Source: Peltaster fructicola (taxonomy: Eukaryota > Ascomycota > Dothideomycetes). Taken from it: 64,000 bases of DNA. The translations under genes were made by a program, and so were the position numbers. The notes below the pieces were generated by a model. It was given only the letters and a program-made list of their open reading frames with translations. It had not been told where the DNA came from and searched no databases. Positions 20,194-32,500 of the stretch are shown piece by piece. The stretch is taken from NCBI GenBank assembly GCA_001592805.2, contig CP051142.1, positions 3,459,332-3,523,331 on the forward strand. The letters are read 5' to 3'. How positions within the stretch are numbered: position 1 is the first letter of the stretch; each line of letters starts with the position of its first letter.

Positions 20194-22511
20194 ATGTCAG
20201 ACAGCCTGAGGTCGCCAAGGGAATGTGATGGCTCGAGAAAGAGGAAAAGGCAAGGTGCAGGCGATGTTATTCTTGTCACAACGCCATCTTCAACTACCAC
20301 GACCAATCTAGGCGTCAGCAAACCTCGCAAGAGACGCGCGCAACTCAGCTGCAACGAGTGCAAAAGACGTAGGGTGAGTACACAGTCATGTTCATGGATT
20401 GTGATGGCGAAAGAGAAGGAGGATAAACGCAAGCTGGAAGCTGCAAGCTAGATCTCGTCGAGCGGGTCTGCTTTAGTGACAATCACAAGCACCACTCGCA
20501 TCCGCAGCATCCCTCTAGACCTTGCACTCGTACTGATTGATCACAGCTGAGCTGCGATCGATCGTGGCCATGTCAGCGATGCGTCAAGGACAGCCGCGAC
20601 TGTCGTTATACTTCCAAATATACCGCCGAAGAAGCCAACACCCTCATCGACCAGCTAGCACGACACCCTGCAAGCAGAAGCATATTGCGAGGCTTACAGG
20701 TACGCTTGGAGGATGGCGACAGCGTACCCATGGCTCCGAGTCCGGATGTGAGTCGGAATGATACTCATCGAGAGCAATCTGCTCGTTTCTCTCATGTCGA
20801 TGCTATGTCGGGTGAACCCAGACTATCACCATCGCAGGGACAAGCTGCTGGCCACTCGACTCGAAGTCGCATGTTCGTGAACCACAACGTTGATGCTACT
20901 TCAAGCCGGCCGATATCAGCAGTACAAGAGACAACAGCCTTCCTACCACAATCGGAGCAAGAGATCTCCTTACCATCTGGCAGGACAGGCACTCAACTGG
21001 ATAGAAGAGGCCTGTTGACACCAATGGAGGATCTCGCGGCGTCATCACACTTGACGGACAAGCCACCGCGAACCTCCCGATGCAAGTGGATGCTGTACCG
21101 CACGCACAGCTTGTTCCGCTTCTTCGTCGAGGTAAGTACCAATCTAAACAAACGATATACTGCTTTCGTGGCCTTGTCTGACGATGATAACAGGTTCCAA
21201 TCCTCTACGACCATGTCCAAGGTCTGATACAACAATTGGAACTTCATAACGTCAATGTGAGTAAGAAGGCAACCCTTGCAACATCGGAGGTCAACGTACC
21301 AAGTGAGAGCGATACCGAGAACCTGGTGGCGGTCTTCCGTGATCAGTTTGACAGCTTATACAACATTCTCTCGCCGACCTTCGACAGAGACTACCAGACG
21401 TATTCACAAGCAGAGCATGCTCCTTCTTTCAAAGTGCTGTTGCTGGCCATCTCGAGTGCTGCAATGAGTGTGACTGACGTTGAGCACCTCAGACATATGC
21501 CCTTACACTGGTTGACCACCTGCCAGGAATGGCTCGCAGCGCAGACAGCTAAGAAAAGGAGTTTGCTCTACTACCAGATCGCTTGTATCACTCATCTTGC
21601 CAAGCGAACACACCTGCTTGGGAAGAAGCAATACTGGCAAGACACTGGAGCTTTATTACAGACAGCAATGATGGACGGCCTTCATCTATCCGAAGATGAA
21701 GAGCAGCGTCGTCTCTGGCTTGTCATATGCGAGCTGAATCTACAGACGTCGCTCGAGTTCGGCTTGCCTTCATTGCTGCACAGTATGAACAACATCCCTG
21801 ATGAGCTCTCACTACGGCTGGTGGTATCGAAGCGATTGTACGATGATCGCGGGCTGACCTTCGCCGATACCATGCACTATACACGGCAGCTGATCGATCT
21901 CATTGCTCAGCGTGGACAGTCGAATCAATCACCAAGAGAGGCTTTACAGCAGTGTCAGTATAGAGATTGCATCATAGCGATGCACAGAAGATATCTGGAC
22001 GACTGGATGTCACAGAATCTCTGCTATCAGATGGCATATGACAACCTTCGGTCGTTCGCCGATCATGGGAAATGCCTGCCGTTCGTGCGAGAAGATCTAC
22101 TCCTTAGCTCGATGATCCTCTTGCAGGTGACCCTGTTGCCATCCCATGGTGAGTGCCATAAACTTCATCAATTGTGCTGACCTTACAGGCTTCTCACGGG
22201 CACATCCTTCCACCTCGACCACCGTGCTTCGAGATTGTCTTCCTCTAGTCGAGTTTCGCTATCTGCACACTTGTGTTGCCGAGCCATGGTGTGTCATCAC
22301 CATGCTGGCTATCATCTCGATCATGGAAGCCGAGATGGACAATAAGCCCAAGGCATTGCAGTCTGATGCTGAGCGGTTCCTGACACTTAGAGACAAACGC
22401 TTGTCGACGAGCGTTCTACAGTCGTCGCATACCTTCTCTGATGATCTCGACTGGAACGGGCTGTGGGAAGACGAGTGGACCACAGACTGGCTGACAATGA
22501 GCTCGTCTTGA
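20194..22511 (+). CDS. Zn2Cys6 (Gal4-type) transcription factor
   Basis: Binuclear zinc cluster regulator. Four exons: 20194-20373, 20547-21131, 21194-22148 and 22189-22511. The introns are 173, 62 and 40 bp and the product is ~680 aa. The cluster is CX2CX6CX5CX2CX6C: Cys53, 56, 63, 69, 72 and 79 (LSCNECKRRR spliced to LSCDRSWPCQRC and CRY). The first intron falls inside the cluster, as in many fungal members. Basic residues flank it (KPRKRRAQ). The exon 3 region (residues ~255-570) looks like the fungal-specific transcription factor middle homology domain, with AKRTHLLGKKQYWQDTGALL and LSEDEEQRRLWLVICELNLQ. An in-frame ATG at 20131 would add 21 residues. It is divergent from the MFS gene over ~230 bp, so that transporter is a candidate target. 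Confidence 0.88.
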
Positions 22512-23512
22512 TCGGAATGTCATAGGTGTCCTGGTCAGCCAGCACTGGCATAAGCTATGATGGGACGAACGGTCCACAGAATGCTTCGCGGTAGATGTGC
22601 TCTCGCACTTGAGTTCAACGCCGAGATCAAGCCTTTGGATGTCGTCTATGCATTCAGTGCTCGAGAGTTGCACTCGTTGGTATATGCTCAGCCAAGCACG
22701 ACAATCGAGGCACCAGCCAAGTACAATCCGCAGTGCTTGGCAGTTGTGCTGCCGGGTACCTGCAGCTCGCTACATGGATGATGCCATGACCATCTTGAAA
22801 AGGTACGTGATCATGGCATCACACACGACTCAAGTCGTGTACGCAGGTTGTGCATGCATACGCATTGACGACAGCAAGACGATTGCTGTGCCTGTCGCGG
22901 ACTGCATGGCGACATTATGCAAGCTTGTGCAAATATCCTCGGCCGGCAAGTCATGGGCCGCTCGTAAAATGATCGTATAGTAAGAAATCGACCTCGCGAG
23001 GAACCCGAGACAGCTGTGGGACCTCGACTGACAACAAAGACTTCAGTTCTCTTTCTAGCTTCACTTCTTGACTTCACTTCCTCTTTCTCAACTCCCAAGA
23101 GCTGTTTGATGCATATCGCAGGCATGTCGCAGCCTGCAGCACCTGGTTTGCTCTTATCACATGTACCTGATTAGCACGGCCGTTAGAGTTTCGCCCCTGA
23201 AGCCATCGGCATCGTCGGGGACTCGATGAGCAAGACCGAGCAGCAATGGCAGTATGATCACGAAGACCAGGCATGATGTGTCTCGAAGCCGAGCTCTCAA
23301 CGAGCTGGTCGAGTACAGAGAAAGAGTAAGTGGTTGTGCGACAGTCACCATGCTGCGCACTGCTCGAAGCCATTCGCATGCACTACAGCGCACCAGCTTT
23401 CAACGATTCTAGGCCTGCGCAGACTTGACCAATCGTGGTGGGTATTGCGCCATGTCTCGTAACCCTCAGTCGCACACATACAACAGTCCATGTTGCTACA
23501 AACACCAGGACA
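22512..23512. other. intergenic, no gene supported
   Basis: About 1 kb between the zinc-cluster regulator and the esterase. Small frames on both strands have no domain-like sequence. It is expected to hold the esterase promoter. A CT-rich stretch (~23040-23090) could be a promoter pyrimidine tract. Confidence 0.4.
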
Positions 23513-24817
23513 ATGAAAGAACGTCCTGATCGCAGGCTGGCAGTCTGTGTCTTCACCGTAATATCGTGAGTGCCGTTGTGACGGAGTGGCTCTGCTGACC
23601 CTTGCAGGATCGGCTTTCTGTTCGCGGTTTACAGTGTCCTGCCAACATGGACTCTACCAACTACTTCCAGCACCCACGCAGACTCGAAGGAAACACAGGA
23701 CCGCCCTGACGAGCATGTCGAGCCAACGACACCAAGCAGTTCCAGCGACCACGAAAGCTTAACGATGGGACAAACCGCATCTAGCCTGTCCACCTCTACA
23801 TTCCTCACTACATCTGTCATACCCTCCACGACCCTCACCGCTTCGATCTCGCCAACTCCCGACCTCAAGCAGAGTCCTTATGTCAAGACTCATATCGGGC
23901 CTCACTGGCACAAATGGCACGCAGTCGAGCAGCTGGTCGTGTTCGGTGACAGCTGGAGCTCTACTGGCTTCGATCTAGCTGGTCAAGCACCTTCTGCAAA
24001 CAACCCGATGGGAAATCCTGCATATCCAGGCGCTACAGTCACGAATGGAGCGAACTGGGTGGACTATTTGACATACGAGCGGAATGAAAGCCTCATTGAG
24101 ACAGTGGACCTTGCAGTTGGTGGTGCTACAATCGACAAGATGTTGATCAGGCCTATCATGTCGTTTGTGGACCTTCTCAAGTCTTTCAAGGATCAAACTG
24201 AAGAGTGGAAAAGTTACGAGTGGCCTTGGACACCGGATACCTCCTTGTTCACTGTATGGTTTGGAGTCAACGATATCACCTGCTATACGAATGAGACCCG
24301 TCACTACTTCGCAACGGAGTTCGAGATAATGAGTGATCTCCTCGACCAGCTATATGTCAAGGGCGCCAGGAACTTTCTCATCTTCAACGTCCCACCACTT
24401 GAGAAAGCACCTATCTTTCAAGATACGGGTTTCCCTGACTGGTTGAAGGCTATCGAGCAGTGGAATCATAACGTTTCGACGGTGGTTCAGAACTTGACCA
24501 CGACGTATGAGGATACAACCACATTCCACTTCGATGCTTGGAAAATGTTTGACGACGTTATGAGAGTGAGTGGGATCGCCATTGTCTGACTTTGCTGATT
24601 GTCCTAGGATCCATGTACGTTCGAGGAGTCCTGTGGTTTCCTGACCACGACTGAGTCTTGCGATATGTATGCGTTTGGTACTCCGACGCCTGACTACAAG
24701 GATCCGATGTGTCCGTACAGTGTTGATAAGTACTTGTGGATCAATGCATTGCATCCAAGTACAGTCATGCACAAGACGATCGCCGCGGCAGTGCATCAGG
24801 CGCTTGTTGGGGGTTGA
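23513..24817 (+). CDS. membrane-anchored GDSL/SGNH esterase (CE16-like)
   Basis: Three exons, 23513-23565, 23608-24565 and 24608-24817, with two 42-bp introns. About 406 aa. An N-terminal hydrophobic segment after RPDRR (LAVCVFTVISIGFLFAVYSV, spanning the first splice join) is a signal anchor or signal peptide. A Ser/Thr/Pro-rich linker follows (residues ~40-100), likely O-glycosylated. The catalytic domain has block I VVFGDSWS (Ser ~133), a VGGATID block, block III WFGVNDITC (Asn ~239) and, near the C terminus, WINALHPS with His ~386. In classic SGNH enzymes an Asp sits three residues before this His; here the residue is Asn, which may be a lineage form. It probably removes acetyl or acyl groups from cell-wall carbohydrate outside the cell. 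Confidence 0.82.
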
Positions 24818-27800
24818 GGAGGTGGATAAGACAGCATGACAAGGACATCCTACCAGAGCGTGCTGCTTTGACTCACTCGAAGCTCGGCCTGTGTGCAATA
24901 AGATGAAGCACAAGACGACCAAAGATGGGTCAACGCTATGCGCTGCTTGAGAGAGTTGCTGTTGGCGATAGCCTTCGCTTGCGTTGGATCTGTCACTACT
25001 GCATCAGATGGTGAGATCCTCCCAGATAGCGCACACTGCATGTGATACTGGCCTCCATGCAGTGTCGACGGTACTCAAAACTTGGCTTCAGCAACGATCG
25101 ACATACCATTCGAATGCTCTGGAGAGTCCTTGGCACCTGAGATGCCTCCGATGCATGCTCTGGCTCGAATACAGGACGTTCGGGGTTATCGTAGGAAGCA
25201 TACATTGTACATATGGTGTATATAAGTGCTGGTACACACCAGTCCACCCTCTCAGTCAAATGGCGTGCCATTGGGTCCCTTTGACACCTCAGAACTGCTC
25301 TTCAGTGTTACAGCTACGCAAAGTGCCAGGAAACAGGACAATCCATCAGGCCTTGGTGCTGTAGCGAGGTTGTCTCTTCGCACTCCGCCTTCTGCTATGA
25401 CCATCTGATCAGTTGCTGTGATGGGCTTGCATTGCTGTGTGTTTTGCTACATCCCAGCAGATGCTGATCCCGCGACTGCGACGATGCTTAGCAATGACGA
25501 CCATGCCTGTCCGGTCATATCGACCGTCAGTAGTGATCACAAGCCGCGAGCTCTCTCTGGTCCTTGCTGTGCTCTCTTGCTCTGCTTGACTAAGCTTGCT
25601 CAAGCGTAGCTCTTTAGCGCATGAGACGGCGGACAGAACCTGTGTACCCTCCGAACGTACAGTACGGTTGTTCGATATGCTCTCGTCTTTACATCGACAC
25701 CCCGTGCTCGTGATTGATCTGAGATTCAGGGTTGTCTTCTTGGTAGCTGGAATGTATTGATCTGCTTTCAGCATTGATGATCGGGTGCTGCAGTACGTTC
25801 GAAGCTTCGTGATGGCCGCGCGCCTAGTCAGTACTTGTGCCACGGACATTGCTGCTGCTGCTTCCACAGAGGCTCTCGACATAGCTCTTGTTGTAGCTAT
25901 GCTGCCGGGATGTTGCAGCAACAAGCTTGTCGATATCTCATTCGTACCTGGCGACTGTCTGCAGAGCGCAAAGTTCGGGAATTCCACATTGTTTGAAAGA
26001 TCATACGCAAGGTGCATCTCGATGCGGTTGCTGCGACGAGACCAAGTTCGCTGGGTGGGCTCGACAGGGAGTTCGACTAGCGATATTGGGTTTGAGCATC
26101 GCCTGATCATGAGCGTGCAAAGGATCAGCGATACTGACAACGGCAAGATGATGGTGACTGAGCATCCTCACTCGAGAACGATGCTGGCTTTGACTTGCAT
26201 GGCATGACTCTACTGCCAGTATAGACCGTGATGGAGCTGGTCAGGTCGGCGTTGCCCTCTGCTTGAACTGTCTCACTCCTTCAATGCATTCAGCAGGATG
26301 AAGCACGCATCTTTCATCTTGCTTGCACCATGAAAGTGCGATGCGTGGTGGGAGACTCCTGAATGCTGTTACATTGTGCAACGATAGATCAGTCAAAGCA
26401 TCAGTATGCTGGCAATAGTGATAGCTACTCGTAGCATGTATCCTATTGCCATGGCTGGTCGCAACTCGATGCGTCGTCAAAGGTCGTTCGAGTGGTCCAT
26501 TCGAGGCCGTTTTCCGTTCGTCGTACGAACGCGAACGGAGCCTTGGTAGCAGCTGAGACGGAATAGTGGCTGTTGTTCGAGGCACAGCGTTGTGTTCGTC
26601 CAATTCATCACTGTTGTCGTAGCATCGGAAGTCTTTCGCATTCGGACTAGATCTGCATCCGGTAGCATCCGCACGGCTACTGCCGTTAACTTCACACATA
26701 TGCGCCAAATTCACCTCACCACCTTCGCTGCAATCGCTAAGCTGCTCACCTCGTCTCCATCGCTAAGGACACAATGTAGCGGCGCCCCGAAGATGTCGCG
26801 CATCTCGACAGCTGCGAGCCAGCCTCTCCGGTCATGTGAACGAACGTCTACCACCTACAGTAGGACTACCACACACGATAGTCCCACCGCCACGCAATGT
26901 CTAAATGACGACGACGAAGGTCGCTGAAGTCGATGATGATCAGTGATTGCCCACCGCTCGACGAGCGCTCCCCTCGTACCGCCAAGAGATCATTCTTGCA
27001 ACCTTCGTGCACTTCTCCACGATGTCGTGCTGCTTCCATGTGTTCGACACAGCACAATGACAACTCACCACTTGCACACCATACCGCACTCACACGTGTT
27101 CTCCGCTGCTCACCGATTAGACCTCTCTCAGCCCCAGCTTCGCCTTTGTCGAGACACCAGCAGATTGATCTATCTGTTATGCATTCGACTATAGAATGAG
27201 TGCAAGAAAACTGCAAGAGCTGGCGAAGAAGAAGAAGGTATATCAGTCGAAGATGGTGCACCACTAGAGCACGGAGCAATAGTAGGGCTGCCAGCTACCA
27301 CTGCCGGCAGTGGTTGGACACTGTGTTCGAGCTGTAATGCTGCTTTACAGGTCATATAACATACCCTCGACATTCCTAGCACATTCGGCCATAGACTGTT
27401 GAGAATTAGGCATCCCGTCCGCTCTGCCAGCTACAAGCAACAGATCGCCAAGTCAGTATTACCGTGGGTGACCAGGTGAGAATCCTTGGTGCTGAATGTT
27501 TTGCTTTTGCTGGGTCGAGTGAGCATTTTTGCAGCTCCACACACTAGCCGAACGGCCAAAGTCAAAAATCGACCTTCCGATGTCTAGCATAGCTGGCTGG
27601 CCGCATAGACAAACGCCCAAACAGCTATCAAGGCTCCTGACCGCCACAAGTTCGTACGGTACTCGCACTGTTTGTATAGATCAAAGGATGGCCGAACGAA
27701 TCCTCGACAGTCACACCTTTCACAAGCCAGGCAGGCCTCGTTCAGTGCAGCAGCGTTGTACGCAAGGCCAGGATAGCATCGTACATCTCTTGACAAGCGA

Positions 27801-30605
27801 TACAGACTGAAACCCAGCATGGTAATCAATGTCCTGTACTGCCGCAGCCATGAGCTCAAGCTCGCCGTTGAGGGGTGTGGAGTACGACCATGATTCATAT
27901 GTTAGAGGGTCGACTTGTGAACGGCATCTGATCGAGACATCGAGATCGTTGGCGTGCCTTCATGCGTCTACTGTTGTTGAACAGTCTTCGCCAGGGTCAC
28001 TCCTACAGGAAAAGACTGATAGACCTTGCACCTACAGTCTACCTTGACTCCGTCAGCAGCCCTGTGATGGGCTTGTGTGAGCTCGACTACCGAACTCCTC
28101 CCTCGTCACGACTTCACCAGACATTTGTCACGATGAGGTACGTACAGATGGCTACTGCACAACACCCGCGTGCTCAAATGCATCAGTCTTTGTCCTCATC
28201 GAACGTGGAGCAATAGACTCTGAGCCTCAATCTCAAGCATTCGTGGCGTCGAGTGTCGCCTACACCTTGTCTTTGGAGCGAAACTAATACAGCCTCTGGA
28301 GGCGTAAGAACGTCATAAGAGCTACATGCTATACCACTGGTCTTGCAGGCGATGAATATGTTGTGAGGTCAGCAACGACGATCTGTCTTATCTATTTACT
28401 GAGATCACACTTAGCAACAGGACACCTTTCGATCTGGGGACTGCCTCTAACGAGCAAACGATCGATTACCCAGCAGAGCCATCCAGCGGATGTTCCTTGC
28501 TCACTAGACACCAAAGAGCGTTTGATCGCAGACACAGGAAGTTGTTTGTCTTGTGTCAAGTCCTACCACCTGTCTGAGGGACAACCGAACACCGTATGGT
28601 TCAGGCACCCTGGCGATACTGGTCTGTCAATGACGCATACATCTGGCGATCAACTCGCAGTCAGCCATGGCGCCGCGGTCGATGAACCCACCCACGCTAC
28701 ACTGTATACGTGGCCGCTGAGCTCATCACTCGAGCCCGTAGCTATCAGGAGTGCAAGACTGCAGCGATCATGTTGATTCTCAACAGTACTGATGAACTGG
28801 TATCAGCTGTACAATCAGCCAGCTATCACCCTGTCAGCAATAATTCGATGTCTAGTACTTGACAAGCGATCTCCTCATGTACTGAGACTGGCTACTATGG
28901 ATGCACGTGCTACATTCTCGACGAGGTCTGCCATCATCGCGCAACCATTCGTCAAGTCGGCTCTGCACTTTTAGATTACCATGCTGACTACAGAGATCTC
29001 CGAGCTTTGTGGTCCTGGTAATCGGCAGCATGCTTCCCAGTGTACCCAAAGAGGTTCAGAGAGGCGGAGGAGCTCAAGGACACTGGCTCGCTCTGATCAC
29101 ACCTGGTGTTCTCACCATCTCTCTACCCAACGTTGAACTGCCTGGCCTGCCATGCGCTGTAGAACGAGGCCTCCATCAAGAGCATCTTTTCAGCGATATT
29201 CAATGACCATGATTGCCGCTGATGGCATTATTATGGGACGCATGGCAACACATCTTCGTGTTTAGCACTGGCTGACTTGCATACAAGATGAAGCGGCACC
29301 CCTAATGCCGCATGACGAGTCTCATTCACAGATCGACGCAAACCCATCAGTCAATCCATTCGCTGGACCAGTTGGGTTCTATCAATGGCTGTTATGAGTA
29401 ATGCTATCGACTGCTGATGCCAGATGAGGTCTAAGGTGCTCAAGCCATCAGCATATCGCATGGTACCAACATGGAGAGGGCAGCATTGTTGAGACGACAA
29501 ACTCACGAGTAGTATCGGCACCGATGTGCCATCAGCTCGATCGCATCTCTACGTGGTTCAAAGTCGTGCAACTGCTCTTGCGACAACATATCTCCTCAGT
29601 CCATTGATCGGTGTACTTCTCGTAGTTCACAACGTCGTGGCTACATAACTCGAACCTGTCCCACTCTTACACAACGCCCTGTGGTAGTAGCACGGTTCTA
29701 CCACTAGAACACAACCTGGGAACGATTTACCTGTTGGTCGATGTCCTGGAGCGAGCTCTTCGCTACAGCGGCGCAAGATGGACAAGCCACAGACAGTTGA
29801 TGCCGGCACTGAAGAGACTCAAGAAGACAGCACGATCACTTGACCTTTGAGAGAGTGCTACAACCAGCACAATGGCAGCTCAGACCGATCGAATAGTCAT
29901 GAGAGCCATTTGCTCAAGCACACACTAGAAATCTGTGCCTTCCGACCTTGCGCGAAAGAGAGCTGGATCATCGTCACACTGCGCCTGTCAGTCAACGATC
30001 AGGGATAATTCAGAGTGTCCTGAGTCTACCATGAGCTGTTGGACCGCCTTACTCTGGTCTTTGAGCCTTGTCGAGCGAAGCAATCAGCTCAAGCCATGCT
30101 GGCACCTCGATCGTGTCCATAGGACTATGCTGTAGGTATGAGGCTGCTAGCATGGCTATGTATCATCACGTCCTTCTAAATACTGGATCACAACTCCATG
30201 CTCAGCTTCATCACAATCTTCTCAGCTCACATACAAGACTACATGATTGCTCAGAGCGTCGACATGGTTAAGCTCAGGGAGCGAGGCTATATCGACTTGC
30301 CCAAGCACAATGAGTTGCCAAAGCTGTTGCTTTGTCCGATGACTTCGAGCCAGAGTCATCAGCTTTTGGGAGTCGCATGGGTGAACACGAAGTCGCTTCG
30401 CACGAGTGCAATGGTACGCAGTGGGCATCAACAAGTCATTCATCACGGCGTACCAGAGGCGATGCTGGACCGACCGGATGTATTGCAAGAGGATAGCTAC
30501 TGAAGCATCTCGATTGCATAATTAAGGTGATAGAGATCGTCCTTTCATTCACCTGCCACCTTGCACTCTCTTGTCCTCCAGCTCATAACGTCGTCGAGAG
30601 CAAGA
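24818..30605. other. subtelomeric gene desert, first segment
   Basis: 5.8 kb with no convincing gene. Base composition stays balanced, so this does not look like RIP-mutated transposon DNA. The longest frame is on the minus strand (25409-26146, 245 codons, no ATG at its start); its product is Ser/Arg-rich and resembles no domain I know. No terminal repeats or transposase remnants recognised. Confidence 0.5.
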
Positions 30606-32024
30606 TCAACTTCCGGTATCTGGAACACAGCTGCAACTGGTCAGCACGACGTGCAGGCTATATGGGTCTTGCTGACTGACCTGACGGAGTTTGATGACAC
30701 TGCTTGCACATACAAAGAGCCATAGTCTTTGTATTGTGCGTAGACAACACCATCCTGGTACACATTGGTCAGCACTTCTGCCCAGCCCGAGCGCAGCGAC
30801 AAGCTCTCTTGGCTTGAAGAATGCAGACTTACTTGGAGAGTGATCGTTACGGTCGCAGAGTATGGGAACGTACCAGAGCCAGAACCTGATACAGAATCGC
30901 AAGTTATGCCCTCGTTCGGTTGCAGTGTGCCACTTTGCATCCAGCTAAGCATCTGTGTCGTTTGCATCGTTGTCGATGTGGTATCAGTCTCTACCTGTGA
31001 CCACATGAACGTTGTGGTGGAGGTCGTATCACCCTTGATGATCCCAAGGAAGTTGCCACCAAAGTTGAGAGCAATCGCCTCCGTTGCACCGTAAGTGTTT
31101 GCGATAGCCTGCGTAATCTGTGTCGTAGACACTACAGACTTTGAGCCAGAAAAGGTCCAAGTTTGTGCTGTGGTATCACCATTGAAGAAGTGCTGTTGTG
31201 CCAAGCTTGTTGGAGCAATGCCTTGTGTCCCAGTTGGACCACCTGTGATTGTGATGTCTTGAACTGCGATACTGGCCACTGGAGAGTTGAGGAAGAGGAA
31301 GCCAAGATTGTCAATGATGCCAGCTTCGTAGTCGCCGCTGACTCCGATAAGGAAGCCAGTGCCGACGTCCTGACTGATGGCATTGAAACCGCTGCTGGCA
31401 TCAACACCACATTGGAGAGTCTGACCCATGTTGGTAGTGATGGTCAAGCCTCGAAGATACTTTGCACCGTCTGGAGCGTACATTGTGAGGCTCGAGATGA
31501 GCTCACCTCCTGCGTAGTTGATGTTCAAGGTCTCTCCAACGATACCTTCGCCAGAAGAAGCACCGTACGTTTGTGTGCCTTGTGGAATGCTCATTGCCTG
31601 GTTTGGATCGTCGTAGTTGAAGTTGACACCTCGCACCTACGCCAGGTGTGAGCCTACTTCGTGTTGCGAGCGAGATATCGACACTTACAGCTTGTGCGGT
31701 ACAGTATGCGTTGATCTGGCCGATTGGATGTCCATAAGATGGCCAACCAGTCTCGCAGAGCTCCATGGATACCTGCCAGTGTTAGATCTTCAGTATTGCT
31801 TGACCAACAGGACATACGCCATCTGTATAGCCACCACCATATCTAAGAGCCATCAGAGCGATGCCGAAGCGACTGAAACAATTCACTCACACAGGGTCTA
31901 CCCAAGGACCACCAGAGCAGCTGCCGTCGTCCCTCTTCCTCAGGACATCTACGGGTTTAGAAGTGAATGGCAAGACAGAACCTGCGGCAAGCTCAGCCAA
32001 TAGAGCTGCACCAAGAACAAACAT
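30606..32024 (-). CDS. secreted jacalin-like lectin with aerolysin-like C-terminal region
   Basis: Six exons: 32024-31891, 31842-31818, 31772-31689, 31636-30833, 30754-30681 and 30630-30606. The introns are 48, 45, 46, 78 and 50 bp, all phases hold, and the product is ~381 aa. It has a signal peptide (residues 1 to ~16) and a Cys-containing N-terminal segment. Residues ~100-205 look like a jacalin fold, with the hallmark IIDNLGFLF strand. Residues ~210-370 are Ser/Thr-rich with alternating polar/hydrophobic strands, resembling the pore-forming module of aerolysin/natterin-like proteins. The domain assignments are from memory of the folds and moderate in certainty. Likely a secreted carbohydrate-binding protein, possibly membrane-active. 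The 78-bp intron is stop-free and in frame, so a 26-residue-longer form is possible. Confidence 0.62.
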
Positions 32025-32107
32025 GATGGTCTGAGTACGCCAAAGAGATCGAGAATGTGTAATGAATGAGGATGCAGATCTGATGGGAAGCTGTCGATAT
32101 CACCTTT

Positions 32108-32113
32108 CTTATA
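32108..32113 (-). promoter_or_regulatory. TATA box of the jacalin-like gene
   Basis: The minus strand reads GGGTATAAGAAAGG, 84 bp upstream of the ATG, matching the spacing at the MFS gene. Confidence 0.5.
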
Positions 32114-32445
32114 CCCACGCTCTTGTGCTGTAGTGTCCTGCTGCTTGAAGCCACTGACTCACCGTTGAGGTGAAGGTTGATGTAGTATCGTGATCAACAT
32201 TGCTGATCTCATTGTGGGAGTCCTGTCGATGATACATGTTCGACCACGACGTGTCTGCCAAGTCGGTATCGTTGGGGATCAGTTAGCGAGAATGGAGGTC
32301 CGAGACTGCTGAAGAGGGCAGGTGATGAGCTCGGAGTCTGTGTTGTAAGCTGTAGATACACAGCTATGTCATGATCAACTGTTAATGTGCCAAGATAGCT
32401 CTGCGATTCGCCATTCTTGACTGTGATTGAGGAAATAGGTCGATC

Positions 32446-32500
32446 CACCGGGCAATCTACCGGGCGATCTAAACCATGTTCCTCCACATGTTCCTCCAGG
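32446..32500. repeat. two adjacent 12-14 bp direct duplications
   Basis: ACCGGGC(A/G)ATCT-like units occur twice in a row, directly followed by two copies of CATGTTCCTCCA. They look like small slippage duplications. Confidence 0.5.

Noticed and set aside
25409-26146. 245-codon minus-strand open frame
   Set aside because: It begins at TTG, is Ser/Arg-rich with no domain-like pattern, and overlaps plus-strand frames of similar quality. No splice-supported extension found.
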